NCBI GenBank assembly: GCA_046350655.1
Contig: JAXMAB010000014.1
Span: 67,614 to 131,613, forward strand
Length of the DNA stretch: 64,000 nucleotides
From: JAEUHO01 sp046350655
Lineage (GTDB): Bacteria > Planctomycetota > PLA2 > JAEUHO01
Reading direction: 5' to 3'
This document shows positions 7,746 to 16,705 of the stretch, in pieces (positions within the stretch are counted from its first letter, which is position 1; the number at the start of each line of letters is the position of its first letter). A program made the translations under genes and the position numbers. A model generated the notes under the pieces. That model searched no databases, was not told the origin of the DNA, and was given only the letters and a program-made list of their open reading frames with translations.

Positions 7746-8600
7746 TCAGGCCGTCCGGCCGGCGGCGGGCGGGGCCGCGGGCGCCGGGGCGGGCGGCGCG
7801 CCGGCGCGGCGGTCGTTCGCGCGGCCGTTGCGGCCCTGGTCGGAGCGGCGGATGAACTCGAGGAGCTCGGCGATGAGCGGGTCGCCGCGGTGCTCCTGCT
7901 CGAGGCGCTCCATCGCGACGCGGGCGGGCTCGCGGTCGCTGACGAAGATGCGGTGGATCGCGTCGCGGATGCGGGCGATGGCGTCGGCGGCGAAGCCGGC
8001 GCGGCGCATGCCGACGACGTTGGCGCCGCGGATGCGGAGCGGGTGGCCCTCGGCGATCGAGAACGGCGGGATGTCGCGGACGATGCGCGAGAGCCCGCCG
8101 ACGTAGGCGAGGCGGCCCACGGACGAGAAGTGGTGGGCGGCGGCCGCGCCGTTCAGCACCGCGCGGTCCCCCACCGTGACGTGCCCGGCGAGCAGCACGT
8201 GGTTCGCCATGATGACGCCGTTGCCGACGTGGCCGTCGTGGGCGACGTGGCAGCCGGCCATGTACATGCCGTCGCTGCCGACCGTCGTGAGCCCGCCGCC
8301 CTTCTCGGTGCCGGCGTGGAACGTGACGTGCTCGCGGATCTGGTTGCGGTCGCCGACCGTGAGGCGGGTGACCGCGCCGGCGTACTTGAGGTCCTGCGGC
8401 GGCGCGCCGAGGACCGCGCCCGCGTGGATCACGTTCCCCTCGCCGATCACGGTGTGCCCCATGAGGGTGACGTGCGCGTGGAGGACGGTGCGGGCGCCGA
8501 CCTTCACGGGGCCGTCGATCACGCAGAGCGGGCCGACGACGACGTCGTCGCCGAGCTCGGCCGCGGGGTCCACGACGGCGGTCGGGTGGATGCGCTTCAC
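7746..8600 (-). CDS. lpxA: Acyl-ACP--UDP-GlcNAc O-acyltransferase
   Basis: A 284-residue left-handed beta-helix acyltransferase for the first step of lipid A synthesis. Hexapeptide repeats start at once (IHPTAVVDPAAELGDDVVVGPLCVI). GAPPQDLKY, NQIREHVTFHAGT and the catalytic His region AGCHVAHDGHVGN are visible, followed by the C-terminal helical domain. The last ~25 residues are an Ala/Pro-rich tail. GTG 8600 overlaps the lpxC-fabZ stop by four bases (GTGA), indicating coupled translation. Confidence 0.97.
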   Translation of the reverse strand: MKRIHPTAVVDPAAELGDDVVVGPLCVIDGPVKVGARTVLHAHVTLMGHTVIGEGNVIHAGAVLGAPPQDLKYAGAVTRLTVGDRNQIREHVTFHAGTEKGGGLTTVGSDGMYMAGCHVAHDGHVGNGVIMANHVLLAGHVTVGDRAVLNGAAAAHHFSSVGRLAYVGGLSRIVRDIPPFSIAEGHPLRIRGANVVGMRRAGFAADAIARIRDAIHRIFVSDREPARVAMERLEQEHRGDPLIAELLEFIRRSDQGRNGRANDRRAGAPPAPAPAAPPAAGRTA

Positions 8601-9913
8601 GGACGGGTCTCCTGCGTCAGCGCGAAGTTGAGGCGGGCCTCGGCGGCGAGCGCGCCCGACACGAGCGCGCGGCACTGCACGCGGCCGCGCCCGGAGGCGA
8701 GCCGGACGGTCTCGGCCTCGAGGCGGACCTGGTCGCCGGGCACGACGGCCCGGCGGAACTTCACGCGGTCGATCGACAGCAGCACGGGGAGGCGGCCGGT
8801 GAGCTCGAGCTTGCGGAGCAGGAGCAGGCCGCCGAGCTGCGCCATGGCCTCCACGAGGAGCACGCCCGGCATGATGGGCTGCTCCGGGTAGTGGCCGACG
8901 AAGTACGGCTCGTTGAGCGTGACGTTCTTGAGGCCGACGGCGCGCTGGAAGCCGTCGATCTCGACCACGCGGTCCACGAGCAGCATCGGGTAGCGGTGCG
9001 GGAGGACGCGCCGGATCTGCACGTGGTCGAGCACCGGGCGCTTGACCGCGTCGCCCGCGACGAACGTGCCGGAGGCCCGGAGGCGCTCGACGAGCGCGGC
9101 GTTCTCGCGGTGGCCGGTGCGGTGCGCCCGCACGGTCGCGACGAGGTCGCCCCCCAGGAGGAACAGGTCGCCGAGGAGGTCGAGCACCTTGTGGCGCGCG
9201 CACTCGTCGGGGAAGCGCGTGGGCCGCTGCGTGCCGCCGCCGGGCAGCAGCACCACCGTGTTCTCGGGGGTCGCGCCCTTGCCCTCGCCGCGGGCCAGCG
9301 CGGCCTTCATGTGCGCCTCGAGCACGAACGTCCGCGCGGGGGCGATCTCGCGGCGGAAGGTGTCGGGGTCGACGGCGAAGGTCGCGGACTGCGCGTGGTC
9401 GGACGCGGCGTAGGTGTAGGCCACCTTCAGGCCCGCCTGCCCCGCGGCCGGGACGCGCGGGCTCACCGCGAACCACTTGTCGGCCGCCTCCCACGTGACG
9501 TCGAGCGGCGCGTCCACGGTCAGCGTGCGGCGCGGGACCGCGAGGTCCACGACGCCCGCCCGGTCGAACAGCGCGACGTACTCGGCCGCGGACCCGTCGA
9601 GCCCGGGCAGCTCCGGCCCCGTGAGCTCGGCGACGAAGTTGTCGACGCCGAGGGCCGTCGCGCACGCGAGCAGGTGCTCCACCGTCTCGACGGTGGCCCC
9701 GTCCTCGCCGCGCAGCACCGTGCGGTGCTCGCCGGCGACGACGTGCGCCGCGTCGGCGGGCACGCGGGGCTCGCCCGGCAGGTCCTTGCGGACGAAGACG
9801 ACGCCCGCGTCGGCCGCCGCGGGACGCAGGCGCACCTCGACCTCGGTGCCGCCGTGGAGCGTCACGCCCCGGACGGCGGCGTCCTGTCGTACGGTGCGCT
9901 GCGGCCGCGACAT
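8597..9913 (-). CDS. lpxC-fabZ: Bifunctional LpxC deacetylase / FabZ dehydratase fusion
   Basis: A 438-residue fusion. Residues ~5-290 are UDP-3-O-acyl-GlcNAc deacetylase with zinc ligands His80 (TVEHLLA), His241 and Asp245 (RHKVLDLLGD). Residues ~293-438 are a hotdog-fold 3-hydroxyacyl-ACP dehydratase with catalytic His306 (LPHRYPMLLVDRV) and Glu355 (GVLLVEAMAQ). This links lipid A synthesis to fatty-acid elongation in one chain. The same fusion is known in Bacteroidetes and some other groups. The ATG at 9913 follows the skp stop by 14 bases. Confidence 0.97.
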   Translation of the reverse strand: MSRPQRTVRQDAAVRGVTLHGGTEVEVRLRPAAADAGVVFVRKDLPGEPRVPADAAHVVAGEHRTVLRGEDGATVETVEHLLACATALGVDNFVAELTGPELPGLDGSAAEYVALFDRAGVVDLAVPRRTLTVDAPLDVTWEAADKWFAVSPRVPAAGQAGLKVAYTYAASDHAQSATFAVDPDTFRREIAPARTFVLEAHMKAALARGEGKGATPENTVVLLPGGGTQRPTRFPDECARHKVLDLLGDLFLLGGDLVATVRAHRTGHRENAALVERLRASGTFVAGDAVKRPVLDHVQIRRVLPHRYPMLLVDRVVEIDGFQRAVGLKNVTLNEPYFVGHYPEQPIMPGVLLVEAMAQLGGLLLLRKLELTGRLPVLLSIDRVKFRRAVVPGDQVRLEAETVRLASGRGRVQCRALVSGALAAEARLNFALTQETRP

Positions 9914-9927
9914 GTCCTCGGGGACGC

Positions 9928-10641
9928 CTAGCGCATGCCCGGCGAGGAGGGCGGCACCGAGCCCGGCGACGACGGGGGCGGCGGCGGGACGGTGCCCGGG
10001 GCGGGCGCGGCCGGCGGCGACACCGGCGGGGCCGGCGGCGTCGCCTGGGCCAGGCGGTCGGCGACGAGGCCCGTGATGTCCACCGTGCGGTCCGCGTACA
10101 GGACCGGCCGCATCGCGACCGACAGCGTGAACTCGCTGGGGCGCTCGAGGTTGAGCGCGTCGTCGGTCTTGGCGATGACGAGGGCGTAGCCGTTGGCCGA
10201 GGCGACCTCGCGGATCGTGCCGCGGACCTCGGCGTACAGCTTCTCGAGGGCGTTGCTGTAGTCCTCGTCCGCGCGCGCGACGCGCCACTTCACCTCGAAC
10301 TCGGCCAGCGCGGACGCGCGGGCGAGGTTCTCCTCGAGGCCGCGGCGGCGGGGGTCGAACTTCGTGAGGCCGGCGAGCTCCTCGTTGAGGCCGCGGAGCT
10401 TCTTGCCCTGCTCCTCCTTGAACGCCTCGACCGCGTCGCGGTCGGCCTTGCGCTTGGCGTCGATGGCCTTCTGGCTCGGCGCGTCCTTCAGGAGCTTGAA
10501 GACGTCCACGACGGCCACGCGGGGCGCGTCCCCGGGGGCGGCCACGACCGCCCGCTGGCCCAGGAGGCCGGTCGAGAACAGGCCGACGACGGCGAGGCCG
10601 GCGAGGCCGAGGACGGTCGCGGAGAGGGGGATGCGTCGCAT
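9928..10641 (-). CDS. OmpH/Skp-family periplasmic chaperone
   Basis: A 237-residue exported protein: a signal peptide with hydrophobic core (ATVLGLAGLAVVGLFSTGLLG), the first strand VAVVDVFKLLKDAPSQ, then a long charged helical region typical of Skp tentacles, and the closing ALVIAKTDDALNLERPSEF segment. Skp-type chaperones carry unfolded outer-membrane proteins to the Bam complex. The last ~45 residues are a Pro/Ser-rich tail not usual for Skp. It sits directly downstream of bamA, the conserved arrangement. Confidence 0.9.
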   Translation of the reverse strand: MRRIPLSATVLGLAGLAVVGLFSTGLLGQRAVVAAPGDAPRVAVVDVFKLLKDAPSQKAIDAKRKADRDAVEAFKEEQGKKLRGLNEELAGLTKFDPRRRGLEENLARASALAEFEVKWRVARADEDYSNALEKLYAEVRGTIREVASANGYALVIAKTDDALNLERPSEFTLSVAMRPVLYADRTVDITGLVADRLAQATPPAPPVSPPAAPAPGTVPPPPPSSPGSVPPSSPGMR

Positions 10642-10751
10642 GGAGGGGCTCCGGGGAAGGACCGAGGAACGCCGCGAACGGCAAGCGGGAGATTGTCCAG
10701 GACCGCGGGCGAGTTGCCTACGGCGATCGGGGGCCCCCCGGGGGAGGACCG

Positions 10752-13493
10752 TCAGAAGTCGCGGGTCAGCGAGAACGAGATCAGTCGGGTCTCGTCGTCG
10801 CCGTACTTGCGGAGCGGGACCGCGAAGTCCACCGCGATGGGCGTCTCGGTGAAGATCCCCGGGATCCGCAGGCGGATGCCGGCGCCGACGGCGACGCGGA
10901 ACGGGCCGGTCCCCTCGGCGATCGACGTCGAGACGGTGCCCGTGTCCACGAACCCGACGACCGACAGGAACTCCTCGAGGAGCGGCCGCTCGTACTGCAC
11001 CGAGCCCGCCAGGAGGAACTCGCCGCCCATCGGGCGGCCGTTGCTGTGCGGGCCGACGCCCCGGTACTCGAAGCCGCGCAGGGTGTCGCGGCCGCCGGCG
11101 TAGAAGCGGGAGTAGGGCGGCACCTCGGGGGTTTCGCCGAAGGCGTCCGCGACGCCGCCCGTGACCGACAGCGACAGCCACGACCGGCGGCCGAGGTCGT
11201 CCTCGGCGACCTTCCAGCGCTGGTCGTGGTTGAGGTCGGCGCGCCAGTAGTCGAGCTCGCCGCCGAGGACGCCGCCGACGTGCTCGAAGCTGAAGGTCGT
11301 CGTCATCCGGTCGGCCGGGCGGAGGGGGTCGTCCACGTGGCGGAGCGCGAGGCTGAACGCGATCGACCGCAGCTCGCGCTCGCCCTCGAACAGGAAGACG
11401 CCCGGGACCGCACCGTCGCGCACGTCGCGGATGGCCCGCAGCTCCTGCCGCCACGTCAGGCCGGCGTCGAGCTGCCAGCGGTCGTCCTCGGACTCGTAGA
11501 CCGGGTGCGACAGCCGCACGTAGTAGCCCATGATGTCTTCGCGGTACGACTCGCGGAAGCCGATGCGCTTGCTCGCGCCGACGCGCAGCCCGAGGCGCGT
11601 GCCGAACAGGCGCGGCTCGCCGAAGTCCACGCCGAAGCTGCTGACGACCGTGCCGGGCTGCAGGTAGATGTCGAGCGACTGGCCGGCGCCGGTGAACGCC
11701 CGGCCGGAGGCGAGGTCGTCGAACGAGCGCGGCGGACGGGCGATGTCGAAGTTCTTCTTGAGGAACTGGACGTTGGCCGAGAGGCCGCCCGAGTCGGAGA
11801 TCGCGCCGCCGATGTTGAGCTTGCCGGTCTTGCCCTCGACGACCTCGTAGACGATGTCCTTCTGGGCCGGGATCGGCGCGCCGTCGGGGCCGATCACGTC
11901 CTCGAAGCGACGCGTCACGCGGTCGAAGTAGCGCAGGCCGCGCACGCGGGCGAGCCCGCGGTCGAGCGCGTTGCGGTCGACGTAGTCGCCGGGCGCGGCC
12001 GTGATCTCGCGGCGGATGATCTTGTCGCGCGTGTACTCGTTGCCGACGATCTGCACGCGGGCCCCGCGGTACTTGTCGCCCTCGAACACGGGCACGACCA
12101 CGTCGACGGCGCGGCGGTCGGCGCGCGGGCGCAGCTCGGCCTTCTCGACGCGCGCCTCGAGGTAGCTGCGCGCGAAGTAGGCCTCCTTGATGCGGTCCCG
12201 GCCCTTCTCCTCGGTCTTGCCCGCGTACACGGCGCCCGACTCGAGGCCCAGGAGCCCGCGCAGCGTCTCCTGCGTGAAGTAGGCGCGGTCCTCGGGAGGG
12301 GGCATGCCCGGCCCGGACTCGACGCGCTTCACCTCGAACTTCACGTCGCCGACCGTGTACTGCTCGCCCTCGGTGAAGGCGATCGTGACGACGACCGCGG
12401 ACTTGTCGTCGGAGAACCGGAGGTCCTCGAGCACGACCTCGGCGTCGAGGAAGCCCTCCGCGCGGTACACGCGCCGGAGCTCGACCACGTCCTCGCGGAG
12501 CGTCTCCTCGTTGAAGTACTGCGACGACAGGAACTTCGAGGTCTTGGTCTGCATCGCGTCGAGCAGGCGCTTGCGCGGCACCGACGCGTTGCCCCGCAGG
12601 ACGACCTCGTCCACCTTGACCTGCGGGCCCTCGACGACGGTGAAGACCACGCGCAGGCCGCCGGTCGGGAGGCGCTCCTCGTAGACCGGGCTGGCGACGG
12701 TCGCGAACGCGTAGCCGCGGCGGCGGTAGGCCGCGGCGACGTCCTCGCGGTCGAGGTCGAGGTTGCGCTGCACGCGCGGGAAGCCGACGCGCGTCCGCAG
12801 GGGCAGGGCCTCGATCTCCTCCCGCTTGATCGCCTCGAGGCCGTTGATCACGAGGTCGCGGACGACCGGGTTCTCGGAGACGACGAACTTCAGCGCGACG
12901 CCGCCCGGCACGTCCCGGAGGTCGATCGTGACCTCCTGGAAGAACTGGTAGAGCATCGCGGTGTCGAGGTCGAGCAGCGAGGGGTCGAACGGACGCCCCT
13001 CCTTCAGCCGCATCTTCAGCCGGATGCTCTCGGCCGCGTACGCGGTGTTCCCCTCGAACTCGATCTTGCGGACGATCTGCGTCCCGCTGCGGGGCGCGGC
13101 GTTCGACGGGACGGACTCCGGCATCGGCGTCGGCTGCGGCGTCGGGACCGGTACCGGGGTCGGGACCGGCGCAGGAGTCGGGACCGGGACCGGCGTCGGC
13201 TGCGGCGCCGGAACCGGCGCGGGCACCGGCGTCGGCACGGGGACCGGCGCCGGGGTCGGCACGGGGGCCGGCGTGGGAACCGGCGTGGGCGCAGGCGCCG
13301 GGACCGGCGCGGGATCCGGCGGCGCGCCCCGGCGACGAGGCGGCGGGAGGGAATCGTCGGCCATCGCGCGGTCGGACGACATCCAACCGACGACCGACAT
13401 CAGCCCGACGGCTCCCGCCAGCGCGCCGACGGCGGCCCGGCGGAGCCATGCTCCCTGCGGCGACCTCGGCCCGTCAGATCGACCCAAGCTCAC
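10752..13493 (-). CDS. bamA: Outer-membrane assembly factor BamA
   Basis: About 913 residues: a signal peptide, an ~70-residue Pro/Ala/Val/Thr repeat linker, several POTRA domains (for example VRKIEFEGNTAYAAESIRLKM, VRDLVINGLEAIKREEI, VDEVVLRGNASVPRKRLL, ARVQIVGNEYTRDKIIRREI), then a C-terminal beta-barrel with GGRDTLRGFEYRGVGP. The chain ends in a terminal Phe (SFSLTRDF), the classical beta-signal. The start is ambiguous: GTG 13493 lies 9 bases after GGAGG and gives a good signal peptide; GTG 13499 is also possible. It inserts outer-membrane proteins and heads the envelope operon. Confidence 0.95.
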   Translation of the reverse strand: MSLGRSDGPRSPQGAWLRRAAVGALAGAVGLMSVVGWMSSDRAMADDSLPPPRRRGAPPDPAPVPAPAPTPVPTPAPVPTPAPVPVPTPVPAPVPAPQPTPVPVPTPAPVPTPVPVPTPQPTPMPESVPSNAAPRSGTQIVRKIEFEGNTAYAAESIRLKMRLKEGRPFDPSLLDLDTAMLYQFFQEVTIDLRDVPGGVALKFVVSENPVVRDLVINGLEAIKREEIEALPLRTRVGFPRVQRNLDLDREDVAAAYRRRGYAFATVASPVYEERLPTGGLRVVFTVVEGPQVKVDEVVLRGNASVPRKRLLDAMQTKTSKFLSSQYFNEETLREDVVELRRVYRAEGFLDAEVVLEDLRFSDDKSAVVVTIAFTEGEQYTVGDVKFEVKRVESGPGMPPPEDRAYFTQETLRGLLGLESGAVYAGKTEEKGRDRIKEAYFARSYLEARVEKAELRPRADRRAVDVVVPVFEGDKYRGARVQIVGNEYTRDKIIRREITAAPGDYVDRNALDRGLARVRGLRYFDRVTRRFEDVIGPDGAPIPAQKDIVYEVVEGKTGKLNIGGAISDSGGLSANVQFLKKNFDIARPPRSFDDLASGRAFTGAGQSLDIYLQPGTVVSSFGVDFGEPRLFGTRLGLRVGASKRIGFRESYREDIMGYYVRLSHPVYESEDDRWQLDAGLTWRQELRAIRDVRDGAVPGVFLFEGERELRSIAFSLALRHVDDPLRPADRMTTTFSFEHVGGVLGGELDYWRADLNHDQRWKVAEDDLGRRSWLSLSVTGGVADAFGETPEVPPYSRFYAGGRDTLRGFEYRGVGPHSNGRPMGGEFLLAGSVQYERPLLEEFLSVVGFVDTGTVSTSIAEGTGPFRVAVGAGIRLRIPGIFTETPIAVDFAVPLRKYGDDETRLISFSLTRDF
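13120..13325 (-). repeat. Pro-rich codon repeat inside bamA
   Basis: Short imperfect repeats of GTCGGGACCGG type encode alternating Pro with Ala, Val or Thr, between the signal peptide and the first POTRA domain. Most likely an extended periplasmic spacer; copy number may vary between strains. Confidence 0.7.
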
Positions 13494-13841
13494 AAACACT
13501 GACCTCCCGGACACGCGACCCGTTCCCGGACCGGACGTGGCCGAGGTCGGTGTCGAGGCCCAGGGCCCCGCGACCGGTGCTCGGACGACCGGGGGCCCGC
13601 ACCGGGCACGCGCGTGCCCGTCGCCGCCCACCACCCATGCGGAAGCGCGCATCCTACCCGACGAGGGACGCCCGGCCGCAGGTTGCTCTCCGGGGGGGCC
13701 GCCCCGCGCCGCGAGGTTTCACCCGGAAACCCCGCGCGCGGCCGCCGCCCCCCGCGCGGGCCTCGCGTCCCCCCCCATCGACCGCCCCCGACCGCGCCCG
13801 CCCGGACCCGCCGCCGCCCCGACGACGGTCGGCGGACCCGG
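13494..13841. other. Non-coding gap between dnaB and bamA
   Basis: No gene seen. It holds a dispersed-motif copy at 13757-13766 (complement orientation, followed by GTCCCC), a weak hairpin 13711-13735 (GCGAGGTTTC / GAAACCCCGC, one mismatch) downstream of dnaB, and a TAGGAT at 13656-13651 on the minus strand that could be a -10 element for the bamA operon, though no good -35 is visible. Confidence 0.4.
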
Positions 13842-15215
13842 TCAGCGGGGCGGTTCGGACCCGAAGTGCCGGTTGTCGAACCGCATGAACTGGTCGAGGA
13901 AGACGAGCTGCACCGAGTCCGTGGGCCCGTTGCGCTGCTTCGCCACGATGATCTCGGCGAGCCCGCGGTCGCTCTCGGCCTTCGTGTAGTAGTGCTTGCG
14001 GTAGAGGAAGCAGATGAGGTCGGCGTCCTGCTCGATGGCGCCCGACTCGCGGAGGTCGGAGAGGCGCGGCTTGTGGTCCTCGCGGGTCTCGGCGGCGCGG
14101 TTCAGCTGCGAGATCGCGATGATCGGCACGCGCAGCTCGCGCGCGAGCATCTTGAGCGACCGGGAGATGTACGAGATCTCCTCCTGGCGGCTGTCGGTCT
14201 TCTTGCCCGCGCCGCCCTCCATCAGCTGCAGGTAGTCGATCACGATCAGCTGGATGTCGTGCTTCTGCTTGAGGCGGCGCGCCTTCGCGCGGAGCGTCGT
14301 CGGGTTGAGGCCCGGCGAGTCGTCGATGAACAGCGGGGCCTGCATCAGCGGGTTCGCCGCGTCGGTGAGCCGCGCGAACTCCTCGTCGGAGAGGAACCGC
14401 CCGCCGCGCAGCTTCTGCGCCGGGACCTCGGCGCGCGCCGCCAGGATGTTCTTGGCGATCTGCTGCTTGCTCATCTCGAGGGCGTACACCGCCACGCCGC
14501 GCCCGGCCTCGACGGCGACGTTGTAGGCCACGTTCATGGCCCACGTCGTCTTGCCCATCGACGGGCGGCCGGCCACGATCACGAGCTCGCCCGCGTGCAG
14601 GCCGGTCGTCAGCTGGTCGAACTCGGTGAAGCCGGTGGGCACGCCCGACGCGACCTGGTCGCGGTCGCCGAGCTCGTGGAAGGCCTCCTCGATGAGGTCG
14701 CGCACGCTCGTCGCGGCGCCCATGTCCTTCGTGCGGGCGAGCTCGAAGACGAGGTGCTCGGCCTTCTCGAGCAGCTCGTTGCCGCGCCCCTCCTCGTCGT
14801 AGGCCGACCGCTGGATCTCCATGGCCGCGCGGATCAGCCCGCGCGAGATCGACTTCTCGCGGACGATCTTCGCGTAGTGCTCGGCGTTGGCGGCCGTCGC
14901 CACGGACCGCGCGAGCGACGCGAGGAACTCGCGCCCGCCGATCTCGTCGAGGATCTTCAGCCGCTCGCACTCGCGCAGCACGATCAGCGCGTCGGACGGC
15001 TCGCCGCGGTCGAACAGCGAGCGGATGACCTCGAACAGCTTCCCGTGGGCGGAGCGGTAGAAGTCGTCGGGGGTCAGGAGCGGCGCGACGACCCCGATCA
15101 CCTCGGGGTCGAGGAGCAGGGCGCCGAGCAGCGAGGTCTCGGCCTCGAGGCTGTGGGGCGGGACGCGGAGGAGGACCCCCGTCTCGGACGGGGGCGGGGC
15201 GACGCGCTCGATCAC
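13842..15215 (-). CDS. dnaB: Replicative DNA helicase DnaB
   Basis: A 457-residue hexameric replicative helicase. The N-terminal domain starts VPPHSLEAETSLLGALLLDPEV. The RecA-like domain has the Walker A motif GRPSMGKTTW, the ALEMS motif, the Walker B-type region IQLIVIDYLQLMEG and AISQLNRAAE, plus LSDLRESGAIEQDAD. Length is standard and no intein is present. The start is taken as GTG 15215, placed 7 bases after AAGGG; the in-frame extension upstream is Pro/Arg-rich and non-conserved. Confidence 0.97.
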   Translation of the reverse strand: MIERVAPPPSETGVLLRVPPHSLEAETSLLGALLLDPEVIGVVAPLLTPDDFYRSAHGKLFEVIRSLFDRGEPSDALIVLRECERLKILDEIGGREFLASLARSVATAANAEHYAKIVREKSISRGLIRAAMEIQRSAYDEEGRGNELLEKAEHLVFELARTKDMGAATSVRDLIEEAFHELGDRDQVASGVPTGFTEFDQLTTGLHAGELVIVAGRPSMGKTTWAMNVAYNVAVEAGRGVAVYALEMSKQQIAKNILAARAEVPAQKLRGGRFLSDEEFARLTDAANPLMQAPLFIDDSPGLNPTTLRAKARRLKQKHDIQLIVIDYLQLMEGGAGKKTDSRQEEISYISRSLKMLARELRVPIIAISQLNRAAETREDHKPRLSDLRESGAIEQDADLICFLYRKHYYTKAESDRGLAEIIVAKQRNGPTDSVQLVFLDQFMRFDNRHFGSEPPR

Positions 15216-15645
15216 GCGGGTTCCCTTTCGGCGGTCGGGGGAACCCCCACTGTCGGGGCAGGGGGGGCCAGGGGGCGGGTCCGGGGGGGCGGCGGATCGG
15301 AGGGACGGCGCGCGTCGATGGGCACCGAGGACCCCGACGCCCACCGGTTTTCCACCGGTTGTCCGCCGACGATCCACCGGAAACGCACAGTCGAGCGACG
15401 TAACTCCATAACTGCCATATAGTTACAGCATTTTCTGCGCGCCGACAAGGGGATCCCGACGGCGCGGCGGAGCGCGGCCGATCCCCGGGCGGAAGGCGCC
15501 GACCTCCGGGCGTGGGACCGCGAGGCCCGGTGGCCGCCGCGGTTCCGCCGGTCCGCGACCACGACCCGGGCCACCCGACGCCGCTGGCCGACCCGCCGGC
15601 GCCGGACCGCGACCCGCGGCCGCCGCGCTCCGGGTCGCCCCGAAA
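15216..15645. other. Non-coding gap upstream of dnaB with an AT-richer operator-like patch
   Basis: No gene seen. The patch 15401-15435 is much less GC-rich than its surroundings and contains an inverted repeat TAACT-N7-AGTTA (15409-15425), a possible promoter/operator ~190 bases upstream of dnaB. CCACCGG occurs three times within 15340-15380. A dispersed-motif copy lies at 15520-15529. Confidence 0.45.
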
Positions 15646-15689
15646 CGACGCGAGGCCCGCACCCCGATCGGGGCGCGGGCCTCGCGTCG
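15646..15689 (-). terminator. Hairpin terminator after rplI (paired dispersed motif)
   Basis: CGACGCGAGGCCCGC (15646-15660) is perfectly complementary to 15675-15689. The 14-base loop is itself nearly palindromic (CCCCGATCGGGG), so the whole 44 bases can fold as one long stem. It lies 13 bases after the rplI stop; the transcript continues with a short TTT. Confidence 0.7.
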
Positions 15690-15702
15690 GCGGGACGGGG
15701 CC

Positions 15703-16278
15703 TTACTTGGCCGGCTTCTTCGCGGCCTTGGCACCCTTCGGCGCCTCGGCCGCGGCCTTCTCCGCGGCGGCCTTCTCGGCCGCGGCCTTCTCGGCCTCCG
15801 GGTCGGCCTTCGAGGCCTTCTTCGTGACCTCGTCGAGCACCCAGAGCTTGATCTTGGTCTCGGCGTCGGCGGCGAGGTGGATCACCACCTCGTACTCGCC
15901 GAGCTGCTTGACCGGCTCCATCCGCACGTGCTTCTCCTCGACGGCGAAGCCCTGCGCGGCGAGGCCCTGCGCGACCTGCGCGGCGCCGATCGAGCCGAAG
16001 AGGTGCCCCTCGGGGTTGCTCTTCACCTCGATGCTGACCGACGCGGCGGCGAGCTTGACGAGCATCTCGGCGCGGAGCTTGGCCTTCTCGGCCTCCTCCG
16101 CCGCCTCGACCGCCTTGTCCTTCTCGACGAGGCGCAGGTTCTCCTTCGTCGGGAGGACCGCGATGCCGTACGGGAAGAGGTAGTTGCGCGCGAAGCCGGG
16201 CTTCACGCGGACGACCTCGCCCACGCGGCCCACGGCCTCGACGCTACGACGGAGCAGGACTTGGACGTTGGCAGCCAT
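15703..16278 (-). CDS. rplI: 50S ribosomal protein bL9
   Basis: A 191-residue bL9. The N-terminal domain is canonical (VQVLLRRSVEAVGRVGEVVRVKPGFARNYLFP), followed by a connecting helix and the C-terminal domain (GHLFGSIGAAQVAQGLAAQG). An extra ~40-residue tail contains EKAAA repeats and ends in Lys/Ala/Pro, longer than usual. Downstream of rpsR by 13 bases; followed by a strong hairpin. Confidence 0.97.
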   Translation of the reverse strand: MAANVQVLLRRSVEAVGRVGEVVRVKPGFARNYLFPYGIAVLPTKENLRLVEKDKAVEAAEEAEKAKLRAEMLVKLAAASVSIEVKSNPEGHLFGSIGAAQVAQGLAAQGFAVEEKHVRMEPVKQLGEYEVVIHLAADAETKIKLWVLDEVTKKASKADPEAEKAAAEKAAAEKAAAEAPKGAKAAKKPAK

Positions 16279-16291
16279 GGGATCCTCGGCG

Positions 16292-16549
16292 TCAGCGGGC
16301 GACGAAGGGCAGGAGGGCCAGGAACCGCGCGCGCTTCACGGCGGCCTGCAGCTTGCGCTGGAAGTGGGCCATCGTGCCGGTGCGCTTGCGCCCGTACAGC
16401 TTGCCCTGGGCGCTGACCATCTTCTGGAGCGTCGCGACGTCCTTGTAGTCGATCGCCTCGACGCGGGCCTTCGTGAAGCGGCACTTGCCCTTCTCGACGA
16501 CCTTCTTCAGCTTCTTCTTCTTCTTCGGCGGCTTCGTGTTGCGGGGCAT
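16292..16549 (-). CDS. rpsR: 30S ribosomal protein bS18
   Basis: An 85-residue bS18 with the core KCRFTKARVEAIDYKDVATLQKMV..GKLYGRKRTGT and a C-terminal HFQRKLQAAVKRARFLALLPF. The N terminus carries a poly-Lys run. A single Cys replaces the possible zinc cluster seen in some S18 paralogues. Middle gene of rpsF-rpsR-rplI. Confidence 0.97.
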   Translation of the reverse strand: MPRNTKPPKKKKKLKKVVEKGKCRFTKARVEAIDYKDVATLQKMVSAQGKLYGRKRTGTMAHFQRKLQAAVKRARFLALLPFVAR

Positions 16550-16646
16550 GCGATCGACCTTCCGTTTCCTTCGTGCGTCGCCCCCGGGAAGGGGCTTTCG
16601 GGTCCGCGCCCGGCGCGGGGCGCGGGAGCGCCCGGGTCCGGGTCGA

Positions 16647-16667
16647 GCGGCCTCGGGACGAGGCCGC
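16647..16667. other. Small hairpin between rpsF and rpsR
   Basis: GCGGCCTC (16647-16654) pairs with GAGGCCGC (16660-16667) around a 5-base loop, in the 156-base gap where many bacteria have ssb. No open frame of ssb type is present in the gap. Confidence 0.4.
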
Positions 16668-16705
16668 GGCGAGCCCGCGCGGGGCTCGCGATGGGGGCCT
16701 CGGGA

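Noticed and set aside
16550..16705. Hidden ssb between rpsF and rpsR
   Set aside because: The gap is too short and no OB-fold residues appear in any frame.
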